Source: a virus. Taken from it: 41,750 nucleotides of DNA. Shown in pieces: positions 24,223 to 34,500 of the stretch. The notes beneath the pieces are model-generated. The model was given only the letters and a program-made list of their open reading frames with translations. It was not told where the DNA came from and searched no databases. Positions within the stretch are counted from its first letter, which is position 1; the number at the start of each line of letters is the position of its first letter. Location: IMG/VR virus record IMGVR_UViG_3300031787_000277, positions 1 to 41,750 of that record; one strand, written 5' to 3'. A program made the translations under genes and the position numbers.

Positions 24223-24405
24223 ATGGACAAAGATTTAACCATAAAGCTGGCTATTTTCATAGGCAGCTTATTCTTTTTAGTATCGGTCCTATACAAAGCT
24301 GCTGATTTTTCTAATGTAAAACCGGCGGAAATAAAAATATACCAAGACTCAATTTCTTTAGACACTTTAATTGTCAAAGATACCCTTATATTAAAAGAGG
24401 ATTAA
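24223..24405 (+). CDS. Small single-span membrane protein
   Basis: A 60-residue protein with an N-terminal membrane segment (about residues 8-25, LAIFIGSLFFLVSVLY) and a 34-residue polar C-terminus with beta-like repeats (DSISLDTLIVKDTLILKED). It starts one base after the holin-like stop, so the two are probably co-translated. It may be a holin partner or a small spanin-like protein. A specific role cannot be shown. Confidence 0.58.
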   Translation: MDKDLTIKLAIFIGSLFFLVSVLYKAADFSNVKPAEIKIYQDSISLDTLIVKDTLILKED

Positions 24406-24439
24406 TTACCTCTTATATAAAACCTAAACCTTCATAATA

Positions 24440-27400
24440 GTGGCGGAAATTCCATCTAATTGCAAAACAATTTTAGTTGACCAAGAGTGCTGCGATAGAA
24501 TCCAATACTATCCAAGCACTGAGTCTATTCCTTTAGAAGGAGAGTTAAATGTTTTGTATGTAGACCAAAGCACAGGTAATGTTTATGTTTGGAATGGTAC
24601 ACAATATTTAGGCGGGTATACTGGAACTGGGGCGCAAGGAATACAAGGAATACAAGGATTAACAGGATTACAAGGCTCAAATGGTATTCAGGGTATTACA
24701 GGAATACAAGGAGCTCAAGGATTAAAGGGGTCTCAAGGTGCCATAGGTATACAAGGTAAAAATGGAATTCAAGGTACACAAGGCTTATTAGGGTATCAAG
24801 GTATTATTGGTTCTAAAGGGCTACAAGGAATACAAGGTACTTCTGGGCAGCAAGGTTTAACTGGATATGGAGTACAAGGTACTCAAGGATCAAAAGGTTC
24901 GCAAGGGACTATAGGAGTCCAAGGTAAAGACGGTATCCAGGGATTTTATGGATTACAGGGGACACAAGGTATATCCGGATCTAAAGGATTGCAAGGAGTC
25001 CAAGGCATAACTGGTACACAAGGTGCCACAGGATATGGCATACAAGGGGCAAAAGGAGCCCAAGGTATACAAGGTACTACAGGTATTCAAGGAGAAGATG
25101 GAGTACAAGGATTTCACGGCTTTCAAGGAACTCAAGGTATTTCAGGATCTAAAGGAAGCCAAGGAGTACAAGGCATATCTGGACACCAAGGACTAATTGG
25201 AATTGGCGTACAAGGTATACAAGGTTACGATGGAGCCCAAGGTCAATCTGGAATACAAGGTAAGAATGGTGTACAAGGTTTTTATGGCTTACAAGGCATA
25301 CAAGGTACAAGTGGGTGCGAAGGGGCACAAGGAACGCAGGGAATACAAGGGGCCCAAGGTATTATAGGTTCTTCTGGCTCTCAGGGTATCCAAGGTGCAA
25401 AAGGGTCACAAGGAACAGTTGGCATTCAAGGAAGACAAGGTACGCAAGGAATTCAAGGATTAAAAGGAAACAACGGACTCCAAGGAATACAAGGCGCTAA
25501 TGGTGCTCAGGGTATATTATACCAACAACTTTATACACTATCACAAAGTAATTGGAATTTAGTAGCTGGTTTATATCAATACGATTTATTTGATTCGTAT
25601 ATAAACCAAGGAAGATATATAACAGTAACTCCAGTAAGACAGGATGATCCTATTGTAGATGCTGCACAAATAATGCCGGAAATAACAGTATTTCCTACAT
25701 CTATAAGGATGTATTCTGTTAATTTACCTACTGCTGATTTTGATGTTTATTTATCAATAGTAGAAGTGGGTATAGCTGGAGCGCAAGGCACACAAGGTAT
25801 ACAAGGTACCCAAGGACTTCAAGGATTGCAAGGTTTACAAGGTTTACAAGGAGTACAAGGAATCCAAGGTATTCAGGGCTTGCAGGGACTTCAAGGATTA
25901 CAAGGGGTTCAAGGAGAACAAGGAATACAAGGTTTTTTTGGTATTCAAGGGGCCCAAGGTATTCAAGGCTTACAAGGAGCACAAGGATTACAAGGAGCAC
26001 AAGGAGTGCAGGGTTTCGTTGGGTTACAAGGACTCCAGGGAACAAGTGGGATTCAAGGGATTCAAGGCTTGCAGGGGCTTCAAGGAAGCAGGGGTGCTCA
26101 AGGTATACAAGGGACTATAGGATTGCAAGGGGTACAAGGCTTACAAGGGCTTCAAGGGATTCAGGGAATTCAAGGTCTACAAGGCTTACAAGGTTTGATA
26201 GGTGTCCAAGGAATACAAGGGCTTCAAGGGCTTCAGGGAATTCAAGGGGTACAAGGAGTTCAGGGAAATTTTGGAATACAGGGTTTTGACGGAGCACAGG
26301 GTGTACAAGGCATCCAGGGAGGCCAAGGTACCCAAGGTCTTTTAGGAGTACAGGGTAACGATGGTTTAATAGGCCCCCAAGGAATACAGGGTGTACAAGG
26401 CATCCAGGGCACACAAGGAATCCAGGGGGTAACCGGAGAAAAAGGTATAAGTTCTGGATTAGTATTATATTTAGATGGAGTTGGAGGATCAGCACCTGTC
26501 AGCCATAACTTATTAACAAATCCAAATACAGGTACACAAACCTCTATAACTACTTCGGTTAATAACTCAACACCCACATTAGTTGGAACTTTTGTTACAG
26601 ATACAGGTGTTCCAAATTCTACAACAGTAGCTGGGGGGTTTTGGAATTTATTTCTTTATGCTAGCCGCACTACTCAGAATGTAAGATTTTGGATTGATGT
26701 TAAAGAAGTAGCATCAGATGGCGTTACGGTTTTACAAACTTTAGCTTCTGGAGCATACGCACAAGGTACTGTAGTTACTGCGACAATTGCTACTGTGTAT
26801 GATTTTTCAGTGTACGTCCCATTAACTTCATTAGCTAATTCTAGTAGCCGAATATTGATTGATATTTATGCTCAATCTGAATCAGGAGGTCCAACCTTTA
26901 CTTCGTATTTAAGAGATGGTACTATATCATACTTAGTTAGTACAATTTCTAGTAATATACAGGGTGTACAAGGGATGCAAGGAATTATTGGTACACAAGG
27001 GGGGTCAGGAATACAAGGTCTACAAGGGTTACAAGGTATAACTGGTGCCCAAGGAATACAAGGGCTTCAAGGATTGCAAGGGGCCGATAATAATATTTGG
27101 GTAATGAAAGATTTTATAACTCCATTATATACTTTTTCGCCAGGTCTTTCTGGAGTTGGTTATGTTGATTTAAACGGCATAGCGGATTTTGATATAAAAA
27201 GATTAGTAGCTATTATAAACCAAACAAATGGTTCTATTATTTACGCTACTGCAACCCCGTCCGCAAAATATACAAATGTAACTGGAACACAAGTAACTTT
27301 ATTTGCGGATACGTCTGGGCAAAATTCAGCAGACAATTTACAAATTGTATATAATTCAAAAGAGGATTTACCTGTTACTGATTCTAATTTAGCTGATTTA

Positions 27401-27631
27401 GTTAAGTTAATGAGTAGAATGGTAAAACAATTAGATTCATTAGCTGTAGTTGATTCTGCTCAAAGACAAAAAATTGCGATTGATGCGGGAACGTTATCAA
27501 CAGTATCGACTGTGACAACAGTAGCGACTGTGTCAAATATTGCTTTAGTTTCTGGTATGGGGATTGAACAATACTTAAATATAGCTAGAAATACTTACGC
27601 AAACGGGATTAGAAGTAAATTATCATTTTAA
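24440..27631 (+). CDS. Long collagen-like fibre protein 1
   Basis: A 1063-residue fibre protein with a GTG start. N-terminal domain (1-64) includes LYVDQSTGNVYVWNGT, as in the short collagen protein. Collagen blocks of Gly-X-Y triplets lie at about 65-359, 448-669 and 839-882. Y is Gln in most triplets, X mostly Ile, Leu, Thr, Ser or Ala, and Pro is nearly absent. Two globular domains interrupt the blocks (about 360-447 and 670-838). The C-terminal domain (about 883-1063) ends with a helix, a Val/Thr-rich repeat (STVSTVTTVATVSNIA) and YANGIRSKLSF, a tail pattern I recognise from other phage structural proteins. Trimeric fibres for host attachment are expected. Confidence 0.85.
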   Translation: MAEIPSNCKTILVDQECCDRIQYYPSTESIPLEGELNVLYVDQSTGNVYVWNGTQYLGGYTGTGAQGIQGIQGLTGLQGSNGIQGITGIQGAQGLKGSQGAIGIQGKNGIQGTQGLLGYQGIIGSKGLQGIQGTSGQQGLTGYGVQGTQGSKGSQGTIGVQGKDGIQGFYGLQGTQGISGSKGLQGVQGITGTQGATGYGIQGAKGAQGIQGTTGIQGEDGVQGFHGFQGTQGISGSKGSQGVQGISGHQGLIGIGVQGIQGYDGAQGQSGIQGKNGVQGFYGLQGIQGTSGCEGAQGTQGIQGAQGIIGSSGSQGIQGAKGSQGTVGIQGRQGTQGIQGLKGNNGLQGIQGANGAQGILYQQLYTLSQSNWNLVAGLYQYDLFDSYINQGRYITVTPVRQDDPIVDAAQIMPEITVFPTSIRMYSVNLPTADFDVYLSIVEVGIAGAQGTQGIQGTQGLQGLQGLQGLQGVQGIQGIQGLQGLQGLQGVQGEQGIQGFFGIQGAQGIQGLQGAQGLQGAQGVQGFVGLQGLQGTSGIQGIQGLQGLQGSRGAQGIQGTIGLQGVQGLQGLQGIQGIQGLQGLQGLIGVQGIQGLQGLQGIQGVQGVQGNFGIQGFDGAQGVQGIQGGQGTQGLLGVQGNDGLIGPQGIQGVQGIQGTQGIQGVTGEKGISSGLVLYLDGVGGSAPVSHNLLTNPNTGTQTSITTSVNNSTPTLVGTFVTDTGVPNSTTVAGGFWNLFLYASRTTQNVRFWIDVKEVASDGVTVLQTLASGAYAQGTVVTATIATVYDFSVYVPLTSLANSSSRILIDIYAQSESGGPTFTSYLRDGTISYLVSTISSNIQGVQGMQGIIGTQGGSGIQGLQGLQGITGAQGIQGLQGLQGADNNIWVMKDFITPLYTFSPGLSGVGYVDLNGIADFDIKRLVAIINQTNGSIIYATATPSAKYTNVTGTQVTLFADTSGQNSADNLQIVYNSKEDLPVTDSNLADLVKLMSRMVKQLDSLAVVDSAQRQKIAIDAGTLSTVSTVTTVATVSNIALVSGMGIEQYLNIARNTYANGIRSKLSF

Positions 27632-27645
27632 AAAAATAATGGTGT

Positions 27646-30600
27646 ATGCCACTTACAAATAATTTAAAACAACAAGTTGATTTACCAGTATGGGAATGGT
27701 GCAGATTTGCGCCAATTAGTACAACTAGTGTATCTGCATTAACAACATCTAGAGATGGTTCAAATAGATACTTATATTATCTTTCATCGACACAATTGTA
27801 TAAATACGATACAATAGGAGATGCATGGTCTGTTTTAAGTGTGGGGCCTACTCCATCTGTAGCTATGTCTTTAAAATATGTAAAAAATAAAGGATATAGA
27901 GGTAATGTTTTAAGTGCTACATCTTCTACACTTCAGATATCATCAACTGGTGTTAATTTAGATGGGTATAAAATAAGGATTATTTCTGGGACAGGAGCCG
28001 GGCAAGAAAGGACAATAGTTTCCACAAATGCAGAAGTTGTACATGATTTTGGAGTAGCGACTACTGCAACTCAAAGTGCTATTGGAGATAACTTAAAAAA
28101 ATGGAAATTTAATGAATGGGAAGGGTATTCAGTAAGGGTTGTTTTTAATACTGGTTTATCACAGTATAGGGAAATATTGTATAATGATACCAATTCAGTT
28201 GCAGTAAATGATTCAAATTACGAAGGCAGAAATTTTTCAATGGCCCCTCTTCAATCAGGGTCTCCATATGGCACATTAACTGCTACTGTTCCAAATCAGG
28301 CTGATTTTTTTATAGTATCTCAAACTGTAAATTTAGATTCTGCATGGGCTACCACTCCAGATGATTCATCTAAGTTTATGATTATGTCAGATGGTATATG
28401 GATGTTTTCTAATACAATGATGTATTACTATGATATACTTAGTGATAGATGGGTACAAAAAATGCTTCCTTCCGGTATTGTGCAAGGAGGTAGTGTATTT
28501 AGTACTGATTTAGCTATACTTCCAACTACAGAAATATCTGGAACTCTTTTATCTGGGACCCCAACTTCTGTTACAAATTATTCTTTAACTGATAATACAT
28601 TAACATTAACTAAAGGGGCTTGGATTAATTATGCTATTAAAATAGTTTCTGGGCCAGGAGCCGGGCAAGAAAGAAGAATAGTAAATAATACTTCGGATAA
28701 ATTTTCGATACAAAAAAGATGGGATATAAATCCAGATATAACTAGCCAATATATAATAACTTCTGAAGATGCTATTTATTTTTCTGGTAACGCCAGAGCT
28801 CAGTTATTAAAACAACATCCGGAACAATCTTTGTGGACTACTGGAAATATGAGCGATTACGGAGTTCCAAAAAACTTCGCATTGATAAAGAATGATAAAT
28901 GGCAAAATCATGCAGCTAGTTCAGCCAATAGAGTAACAAATGGTATAACTGGAGTAAATGCAACTCCTACAGTAGCAGGAAGTGGTTATACTATAGGAGA
29001 CTTATTAACTATTTCAACTGGAGGTACATTAGGCAGAGTTATAGTAGAAAATATTTCATCTACTGGACAAGTTCTTTCTGTGTCTTTGTATACATGTGGT
29101 TCTGGATATACTACTGGAACTGGCAAAGCAACTACTGGTGGAACAGGAACTGGGTGTACTATAGAAATTACAAGCGTAGGTACAATTGGAGTTATAACCA
29201 CCCCTATATTTCATGATTTTAAGGTTAGTGAGACTTTTACTTTTGCAGGGGCTACCGAAACAGCGTGGAATACTTCATATACAATACTTGGTATTCAAAG
29301 TTTAAATATAATAGAAGTTGCTATAACTGCAACAGCTAATGCTATAGCAAAATATTTACAAGCAGCTACTTTATTAGTAGATGCTGATAAAAATTGGATT
29401 CCAAATGAGCATGCTGGAAAACTTTTAGGTTTTCAAGCATCTACTTTAACAGGAATAACGACATGGAGAAGAATTTTAGGAAATTCAGAAACAACAATTT
29501 CTTTTATATCTGGAACCTCTCCAGTAAATGGCAACTCTAGATATTTTATACAAGATCTTGATGCTTTTGGTGATGATAAACAATATCCTCCAGATAATCA
29601 AATATCTTTTGGATATCCTACTTCTGCGAATATATCATCTATAACTAATTCGTCAAACAATTGGGTACCAGGCGCGTACATAAATAATAAAATATTATTA
29701 ACTGATTCTAACGGATTATCCGTAGAAAACATTATAACAAATAATACAAAAACAGTTTTAAGTTTTGGCAGGAATGTTATTGTAGGATCTGGTACAAACG
29801 CAATTGCTTATAATGATTTTAATGGAGTAGGTACATATATAGGACTTGGAACTAGCATATTTTCTACTCAAGGCAATGGTATAGTTTGGACTGGAACTAG
29901 ATTTGTTGCGGTAGGTGCAGGAACAAATACAATAGCTTGGTCAAATGATGGTATTAACTGGAATGCTTTAGGCGCTACTATACATTCAACATCTGGCTTA
30001 GGTTTAGCTTTTAATGGAGTTAGATTTGTAACAGTAGGATCTGGGACAAATACTATTGCTTGGGGATATGATAATACAGCTGTTGCTGCTATTACAGGAC
30101 TTGGAGCTACAGTATTTACAACACAAGGTAACGCCATAGCATGGAACGGATCTATATGGGTAGCAGTAGGACAAGGTACTAATAGTATTGCTTGGGCTAA
30201 TGATACTGGGACATTTGCGTTTACTGGTTTGGGTACAGCAACATTTTCTACAGCAGGTAGAGGGATTTGTTGGGCAGGGACTCAATGGATAGCAGTAGGT
30301 AATGGTACAAATTCAATAGCTACTTCTACAAATGGCACTACTTGGACAGGTCTTGGATCTACAATATTTACGACACAAGGTAATGCAGTAGCATGGAATG
30401 GAACTAGAGCAGTTGCCGTAGGTTCCGGAACTAATACTATTGCATATTCTAATGATAATGGCGCAACTTGGACAGGTCTCGGTACCACTATATTTTCAAC
30501 TTCAGGTAATACAATTAGTTGGAATGGAACATATTGGGTAGCTGGTGGTCAAGGTACAAATACAACCGCTTATTCATCGGATGGTATTACTTGGACTGCA

Positions 30601-31350
30601 AATGGTTCTACAGGGTTAACTACAACAACAAATGGATCAACGAGCACTACTCCTTTGCAGTCTGTAGTTCCAAATATAGGTTTAACCCCAGATACTAATA
30701 CTAGGTATAAAATATTTGATTCTACGGGACATGTAATATCTGGATCTACTACTAGCTTAACAGATCCTACAAAAAAATGGAAAGTAAATCAATGGGCTGG
30801 AAAAAGAGTTTTAATAACATCTGGAGATGCTGCTGGATATGAGCATACTATAACAACAAATACTGCAACTCAATTAACATGGGCAACTAGTGTTTCTCCT
30901 ACTTTGAACTCAACGTATACAATTATAGGGAGACCTGTTGTTGGAACTGGTATTGGCTTAGAATGGAATTTTAATGGGTCAGCAGATAAAGGTAAATACT
31001 TATATGCTACAAGAGGTAGCGGGTCTCATACATTAGATATTTATAATATAAATACTAATAAATGGGATTACGGTAAATTTATTTTAGGCCACGGTTCTTT
31101 ATTAACAACAGGCACAATGTATGCCTATGATGAAGATAGAATCTATTTTTTAGCAAATAATACAAATCAAGTTTACTATTATAATATAGTAAAAAATGAA
31201 ATAGTACCTTTTGCGACCATACCGTATGGTATGAGTACAACTATCCTAAGCAATAGGATGGAAATTATAAAAACAAGTGATGGTTTAAAATACTTATATA
31301 TAATGAGGCACTCTGGGGCGGAAATGTGGAGAACATTAATATACTATTAA
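27646..31350 (+). CDS. Giant repeat protein, probable beta-propeller adhesin
   Basis: A 1234-residue protein with three kinds of repeat. Kelch-like strands occur near both ends (YKYDTIGDAWSV, YYYDILSDRWVQ, DIYNINTNKWDY). A module with the pattern W..y.i.I.SG.GAGQER.I..N appears several times at about 105-380 and again at 1045-1100. From about 713 to 1000 seven copies of a 40-44 residue unit follow, VGxGTNTIAxSxDGxxWxGLGxxxFxTxGNAIxWNGxxxVA, the right number for one closed seven-bladed propeller. No catalytic motif or signal peptide is present. It lies between two collagen-like fibre genes, so a tail-fibre or baseplate receptor-binding role is likely. Confidence 0.75.
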   Translation: MPLTNNLKQQVDLPVWEWCRFAPISTTSVSALTTSRDGSNRYLYYLSSTQLYKYDTIGDAWSVLSVGPTPSVAMSLKYVKNKGYRGNVLSATSSTLQISSTGVNLDGYKIRIISGTGAGQERTIVSTNAEVVHDFGVATTATQSAIGDNLKKWKFNEWEGYSVRVVFNTGLSQYREILYNDTNSVAVNDSNYEGRNFSMAPLQSGSPYGTLTATVPNQADFFIVSQTVNLDSAWATTPDDSSKFMIMSDGIWMFSNTMMYYYDILSDRWVQKMLPSGIVQGGSVFSTDLAILPTTEISGTLLSGTPTSVTNYSLTDNTLTLTKGAWINYAIKIVSGPGAGQERRIVNNTSDKFSIQKRWDINPDITSQYIITSEDAIYFSGNARAQLLKQHPEQSLWTTGNMSDYGVPKNFALIKNDKWQNHAASSANRVTNGITGVNATPTVAGSGYTIGDLLTISTGGTLGRVIVENISSTGQVLSVSLYTCGSGYTTGTGKATTGGTGTGCTIEITSVGTIGVITTPIFHDFKVSETFTFAGATETAWNTSYTILGIQSLNIIEVAITATANAIAKYLQAATLLVDADKNWIPNEHAGKLLGFQASTLTGITTWRRILGNSETTISFISGTSPVNGNSRYFIQDLDAFGDDKQYPPDNQISFGYPTSANISSITNSSNNWVPGAYINNKILLTDSNGLSVENIITNNTKTVLSFGRNVIVGSGTNAIAYNDFNGVGTYIGLGTSIFSTQGNGIVWTGTRFVAVGAGTNTIAWSNDGINWNALGATIHSTSGLGLAFNGVRFVTVGSGTNTIAWGYDNTAVAAITGLGATVFTTQGNAIAWNGSIWVAVGQGTNSIAWANDTGTFAFTGLGTATFSTAGRGICWAGTQWIAVGNGTNSIATSTNGTTWTGLGSTIFTTQGNAVAWNGTRAVAVGSGTNTIAYSNDNGATWTGLGTTIFSTSGNTISWNGTYWVAGGQGTNTTAYSSDGITWTANGSTGLTTTTNGSTSTTPLQSVVPNIGLTPDTNTRYKIFDSTGHVISGSTTSLTDPTKKWKVNQWAGKRVLITSGDAAGYEHTITTNTATQLTWATSVSPTLNSTYTIIGRPVVGTGIGLEWNFNGSADKGKYLYATRGSGSHTLDIYNINTNKWDYGKFILGHGSLLTTGTMYAYDEDRIYFLANNTNQVYYYNIVKNEIVPFATIPYGMSTTILSNRMEIIKTSDGLKYLYIMRHSGAEMWRTLIYY
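29782..30600 (+). repeat. Seven tandem coding repeats (propeller blades)
   Basis: The sequence encoding VGxGTNxIA recurs seven times, starting near 29782, 29914, 30034, 30163, 30295, 30415 and 30544, so units are about 120-132 bases long. The copies are clearly diverged, including in synonymous positions, so the array is old rather than a recent amplification. Confidence 0.8.
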
Positions 31351-31363
31351 AATTATATATAAT

Positions 31364-31516
31364 ATGAACGTAGATCAAATAAAACAAATACTTCAAAATA
31401 AATTGCAAACATTACATAACATGAAAATGGATGCAATAAATACTGGAGATTTAGAATTAGTTGTAAAAATAGATACTGAATTACTAGAAACAGAATCTAC
31501 ATTAAATAAATTATAA
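31364..31516 (+). CDS. Small helical protein, unknown
   Basis: A 50-residue protein with ATG at 31364 and stop at 31516, too short for routine calling. It is a single amphipathic, acidic helix pair (QIKQILQNKLQTLHNMK, then DLELVVKIDTELLETES). It fits exactly between two fibre genes with gaps of 13 and 8 bases. Size and helicity suggest a fibre chaperone or connector, similar in kind to the small coiled-coil protein at 40482 before the next fibre gene. Confidence 0.6.
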   Translation: MNVDQIKQILQNKLQTLHNMKMDAINTGDLELVVKIDTELLETESTLNKL

Positions 31517-31524
31517 CAAACTAA

Positions 31525-34500
31525 ATGACTGTAGGTAGTTTTATAGCTAACGGTGGTAGTGGGGGAAGCGGAGGAAGCGGAGCCCAAGGTATCCAGGGTA
31601 TTCAAGGAATCCAGGGGACACAAGGAGCTATTGGAACACAAGGTCTAAGGGGTATACAAGGTATACAAGGATCCCAAGGAAATATTGGAATACAGGGTTT
31701 GCAAGGTGTTCAAGGGGCACAAGGTTTAAGAGGTTCCCAAGGAATTCAAGGAAACCAAGGTGTGCAAGGAACACAAGGGGCTTCTGGAAATAGTGGGTTA
31801 CAAGGATCCCAAGGCGCAAACGGAAGCCAAGGATTACAGGGTTCTAATGGATTACAAGGAGTACAAGGTTTACAAGGCAACCAAGGTTCAGTAGGATTAC
31901 AAGGGTCTATAGGAACTCAAGGTTTCCAAGGGACTCAAGGAATCCAAGGAAATGAAGGTACTCAAGGTGTGCAGGGAATTCAGGGCTCTCAAGGTTCAAT
32001 AGGAATTCAAGGCACTCAAGGTATTTTTGGAAATCAAGGTACTAATGGGTCTCAAGGGATTCAGGGAGTTCAAGGAGATAATGGTACTCAAGGCACTCAA
32101 GGCTTGCTTGGGTTTCAAGGTTTAGCTGGTTCCGCAAGTTCACAAGGCATCCAAGGGATACAAGGTGATTTAGGCATACAAGGGATCCAAGGGTTACAGG
32201 GATTAATTGGACAGGGAATTCAAGGTTTTTTTGGTATTCAAGGTTTTACAGGAATTCAAGGAGTTCAAGGTTTACAAGGATTAACTGGATCTCAAGGCGC
32301 AACAGGATTACAAGGTTCTAATGGAACTCAAGGTAGCGCAGGATCTCAGGGCTCTACTGGATTACAAGGTTCTAATGGAACTCAAGGTATTCAAGGTATT
32401 CAAGGTATTCAAGGTTTACAAGGAAATATAGGATTACAAGGGATTACTGGAAGCCAAGGAGCAACAGGTACTCAAGGTTTACAAGGTTTACAAGGGTTAC
32501 AAGGTAGACAGGGTACAACTGGTTTGCAAGGAGCAACAGGTACTCAAGGTTTACAAGGGTTACAAGGTAGACAGGGTACAACTGGTTTGCAGGGTTCTAA
32601 TGGAACTCAAGGAATACAGGGTATTCAAGGTATTCAAGGAAACACAGGATTGCAGGGTTCTAATGGAACTCAAGGCTTTACTGGAACTCAAGGTATTCAA
32701 GGAAGTACCGGATTACAAGGTTCTAATGGAACTCAGGGTTTACAAGGATTTATAGGTAATCAAGGTACTCAGGGATTTCAAGGAACTATCGGTACTACTG
32801 GATTAACTGGTTTACAAGGGTCTCAAGGTTCACAAGGTACTCAAGGTTCACAAGGTACTCAAGGTTTACAAGGTAGTGTAGGATTACAAGGATTACAAGG
32901 ATTTATAGGTAATCAAGGTACCCAGGGATTACAAGGTTTAAATGGTTTTCAAGGAGTCCAAGGTCTACAAGGATTTAATGGAGCTCAAGGCATTCAAGGA
33001 ACTCAAGGCTTGCTTGGGTTTCAAGGTTTAGCTGGTTCCGCAAGTTCACAAGGCATCCAAGGGATACAAGGTGATTTAGGCATACAGGGTATACAGGGTA
33101 TTCAAGGAGCTTTTGGAGTAATAGGTAATGAAGGTCCGCAGGGTATACAGGGTATACAAGGAAGGCAGGGAATACAAGGGATTCAAGGAAGTAATGGTAT
33201 TCAAGGTCTGCAAGGATTACAAGGATTACAAGGAGTACAAGGAGTACAAGGAAATAATGGTTTACAGGGAATTCAAGGAATTCAGGGGTCAATAGGGGCT
33301 CAAGGGTTGCAAGGAATACAGGGTCTAAACGGATTGCAAGGTCTTCAAGGCTTTACAGGTCTCCAAGGATTGCAAGGGTTACAGGGATCAATAGGAGTTC
33401 AAGGGTTGCAAGGAATTCAAGGCAACCAAGGAACAACTGGTAATACTGGACCTACTGGCTCACAAGGTACTCAAGGTGCTCAAGGTTTTACTGGGGCCCA
33501 AGGTTTACAAGGTAGTACTGGATCTCAAGGTACGCAGGGTTTACAAGGTGGAGTTGGTCAAAGAGGTTTACAAGGTACAGATGGAGCTCAAGGAACAACT
33601 GGATTACAGGGGCCACAAGGAACTCAAGGTATTTTTGGATTAACAGGATTACAAGGCCCTCAAGGCACTCAAGGATCAAATGGATCACAAGGATTACAGG
33701 GATCAAATGGCTCTCAGGGTATTCAAGGAATACAGGGACCAATTGGTCCGCAAGGTATACAAGGGCTTCAAGGAGGCAACGGTACGCAAGGAATACAGGG
33801 CCCATGTTGTCAAGGAACAATAAAAGACCTTTCATTAGTTTCTTCTTCACATAATACATCTCAAGCTTTAGGCGGAGATTACACAGATATAGCTTTTAAT
33901 ACAGATTCTATTGTATCTGGAGGGAGAGTCTCACATGATCCAACAGGATTTATAACAAATAATGCCAGATTCACAGCTAATATAACTGGTAACTTTTTAG
34001 TTCAGTATACTTTAAGATGGAGTAAGGCTACAGATAATGTTTATTTATATGCTAGGCTAGCAAAAAATGGCACGGCTGTAACTGATTCTATAAGATACTC
34101 ACATACTTCCACTACTGCTCTGAATGAAGTTTCAGGTCAATATATAATTAGTTTAGCTGCTAATGATTATATAACCCTACAAGGCAGATCGAGTACAGGA
34201 GCAGACGGTAGCTGGGATAATGCTTATATAGAAGTTGTACATTTAGCCAATGAAGGTCCACAAGGTACAACAGGAATACAAGGTATTCAAGGTATACAAA
34301 GTTTACAAGGAATTCAAGGCATTCAAGGTTCTTCTGGGGGAGGTGGCGGTGAATATACCGCATCTTTAGTAGATGCCCCAACAAATGGAACCACCTTAAC
34401 ATTAGCTAGATCTAATGAGACATACATGAGAACCCAGTTAACAAATGCTAACTCGTTTACAATAGGATTAGCAACTCAGTCAACTGGATATGTAAATGAA

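Noticed and set aside
25728-26577. Long open frames on the minus strand opposite the collagen-like gene
   Set aside because: They are the reverse shadow of the repeated Gly-X-Gln codons (Leu/Val/Pro-rich products) and have no independent features. All supported genes are on the plus strand.
24440-27631. Tape-measure protein
   Set aside because: Length alone would fit, but the sequence is collagen triplets and beta domains, not a long coiled coil with hydrophobic segments.
24600-34340. Dense short repeats resembling a CRISPR or satellite array
   Set aside because: The 9-base periodicity (GGA ATA CAA type) follows the codons of Gly-X-Gln triplets in long open frames. There are no unique spacers of constant length between identical repeats.
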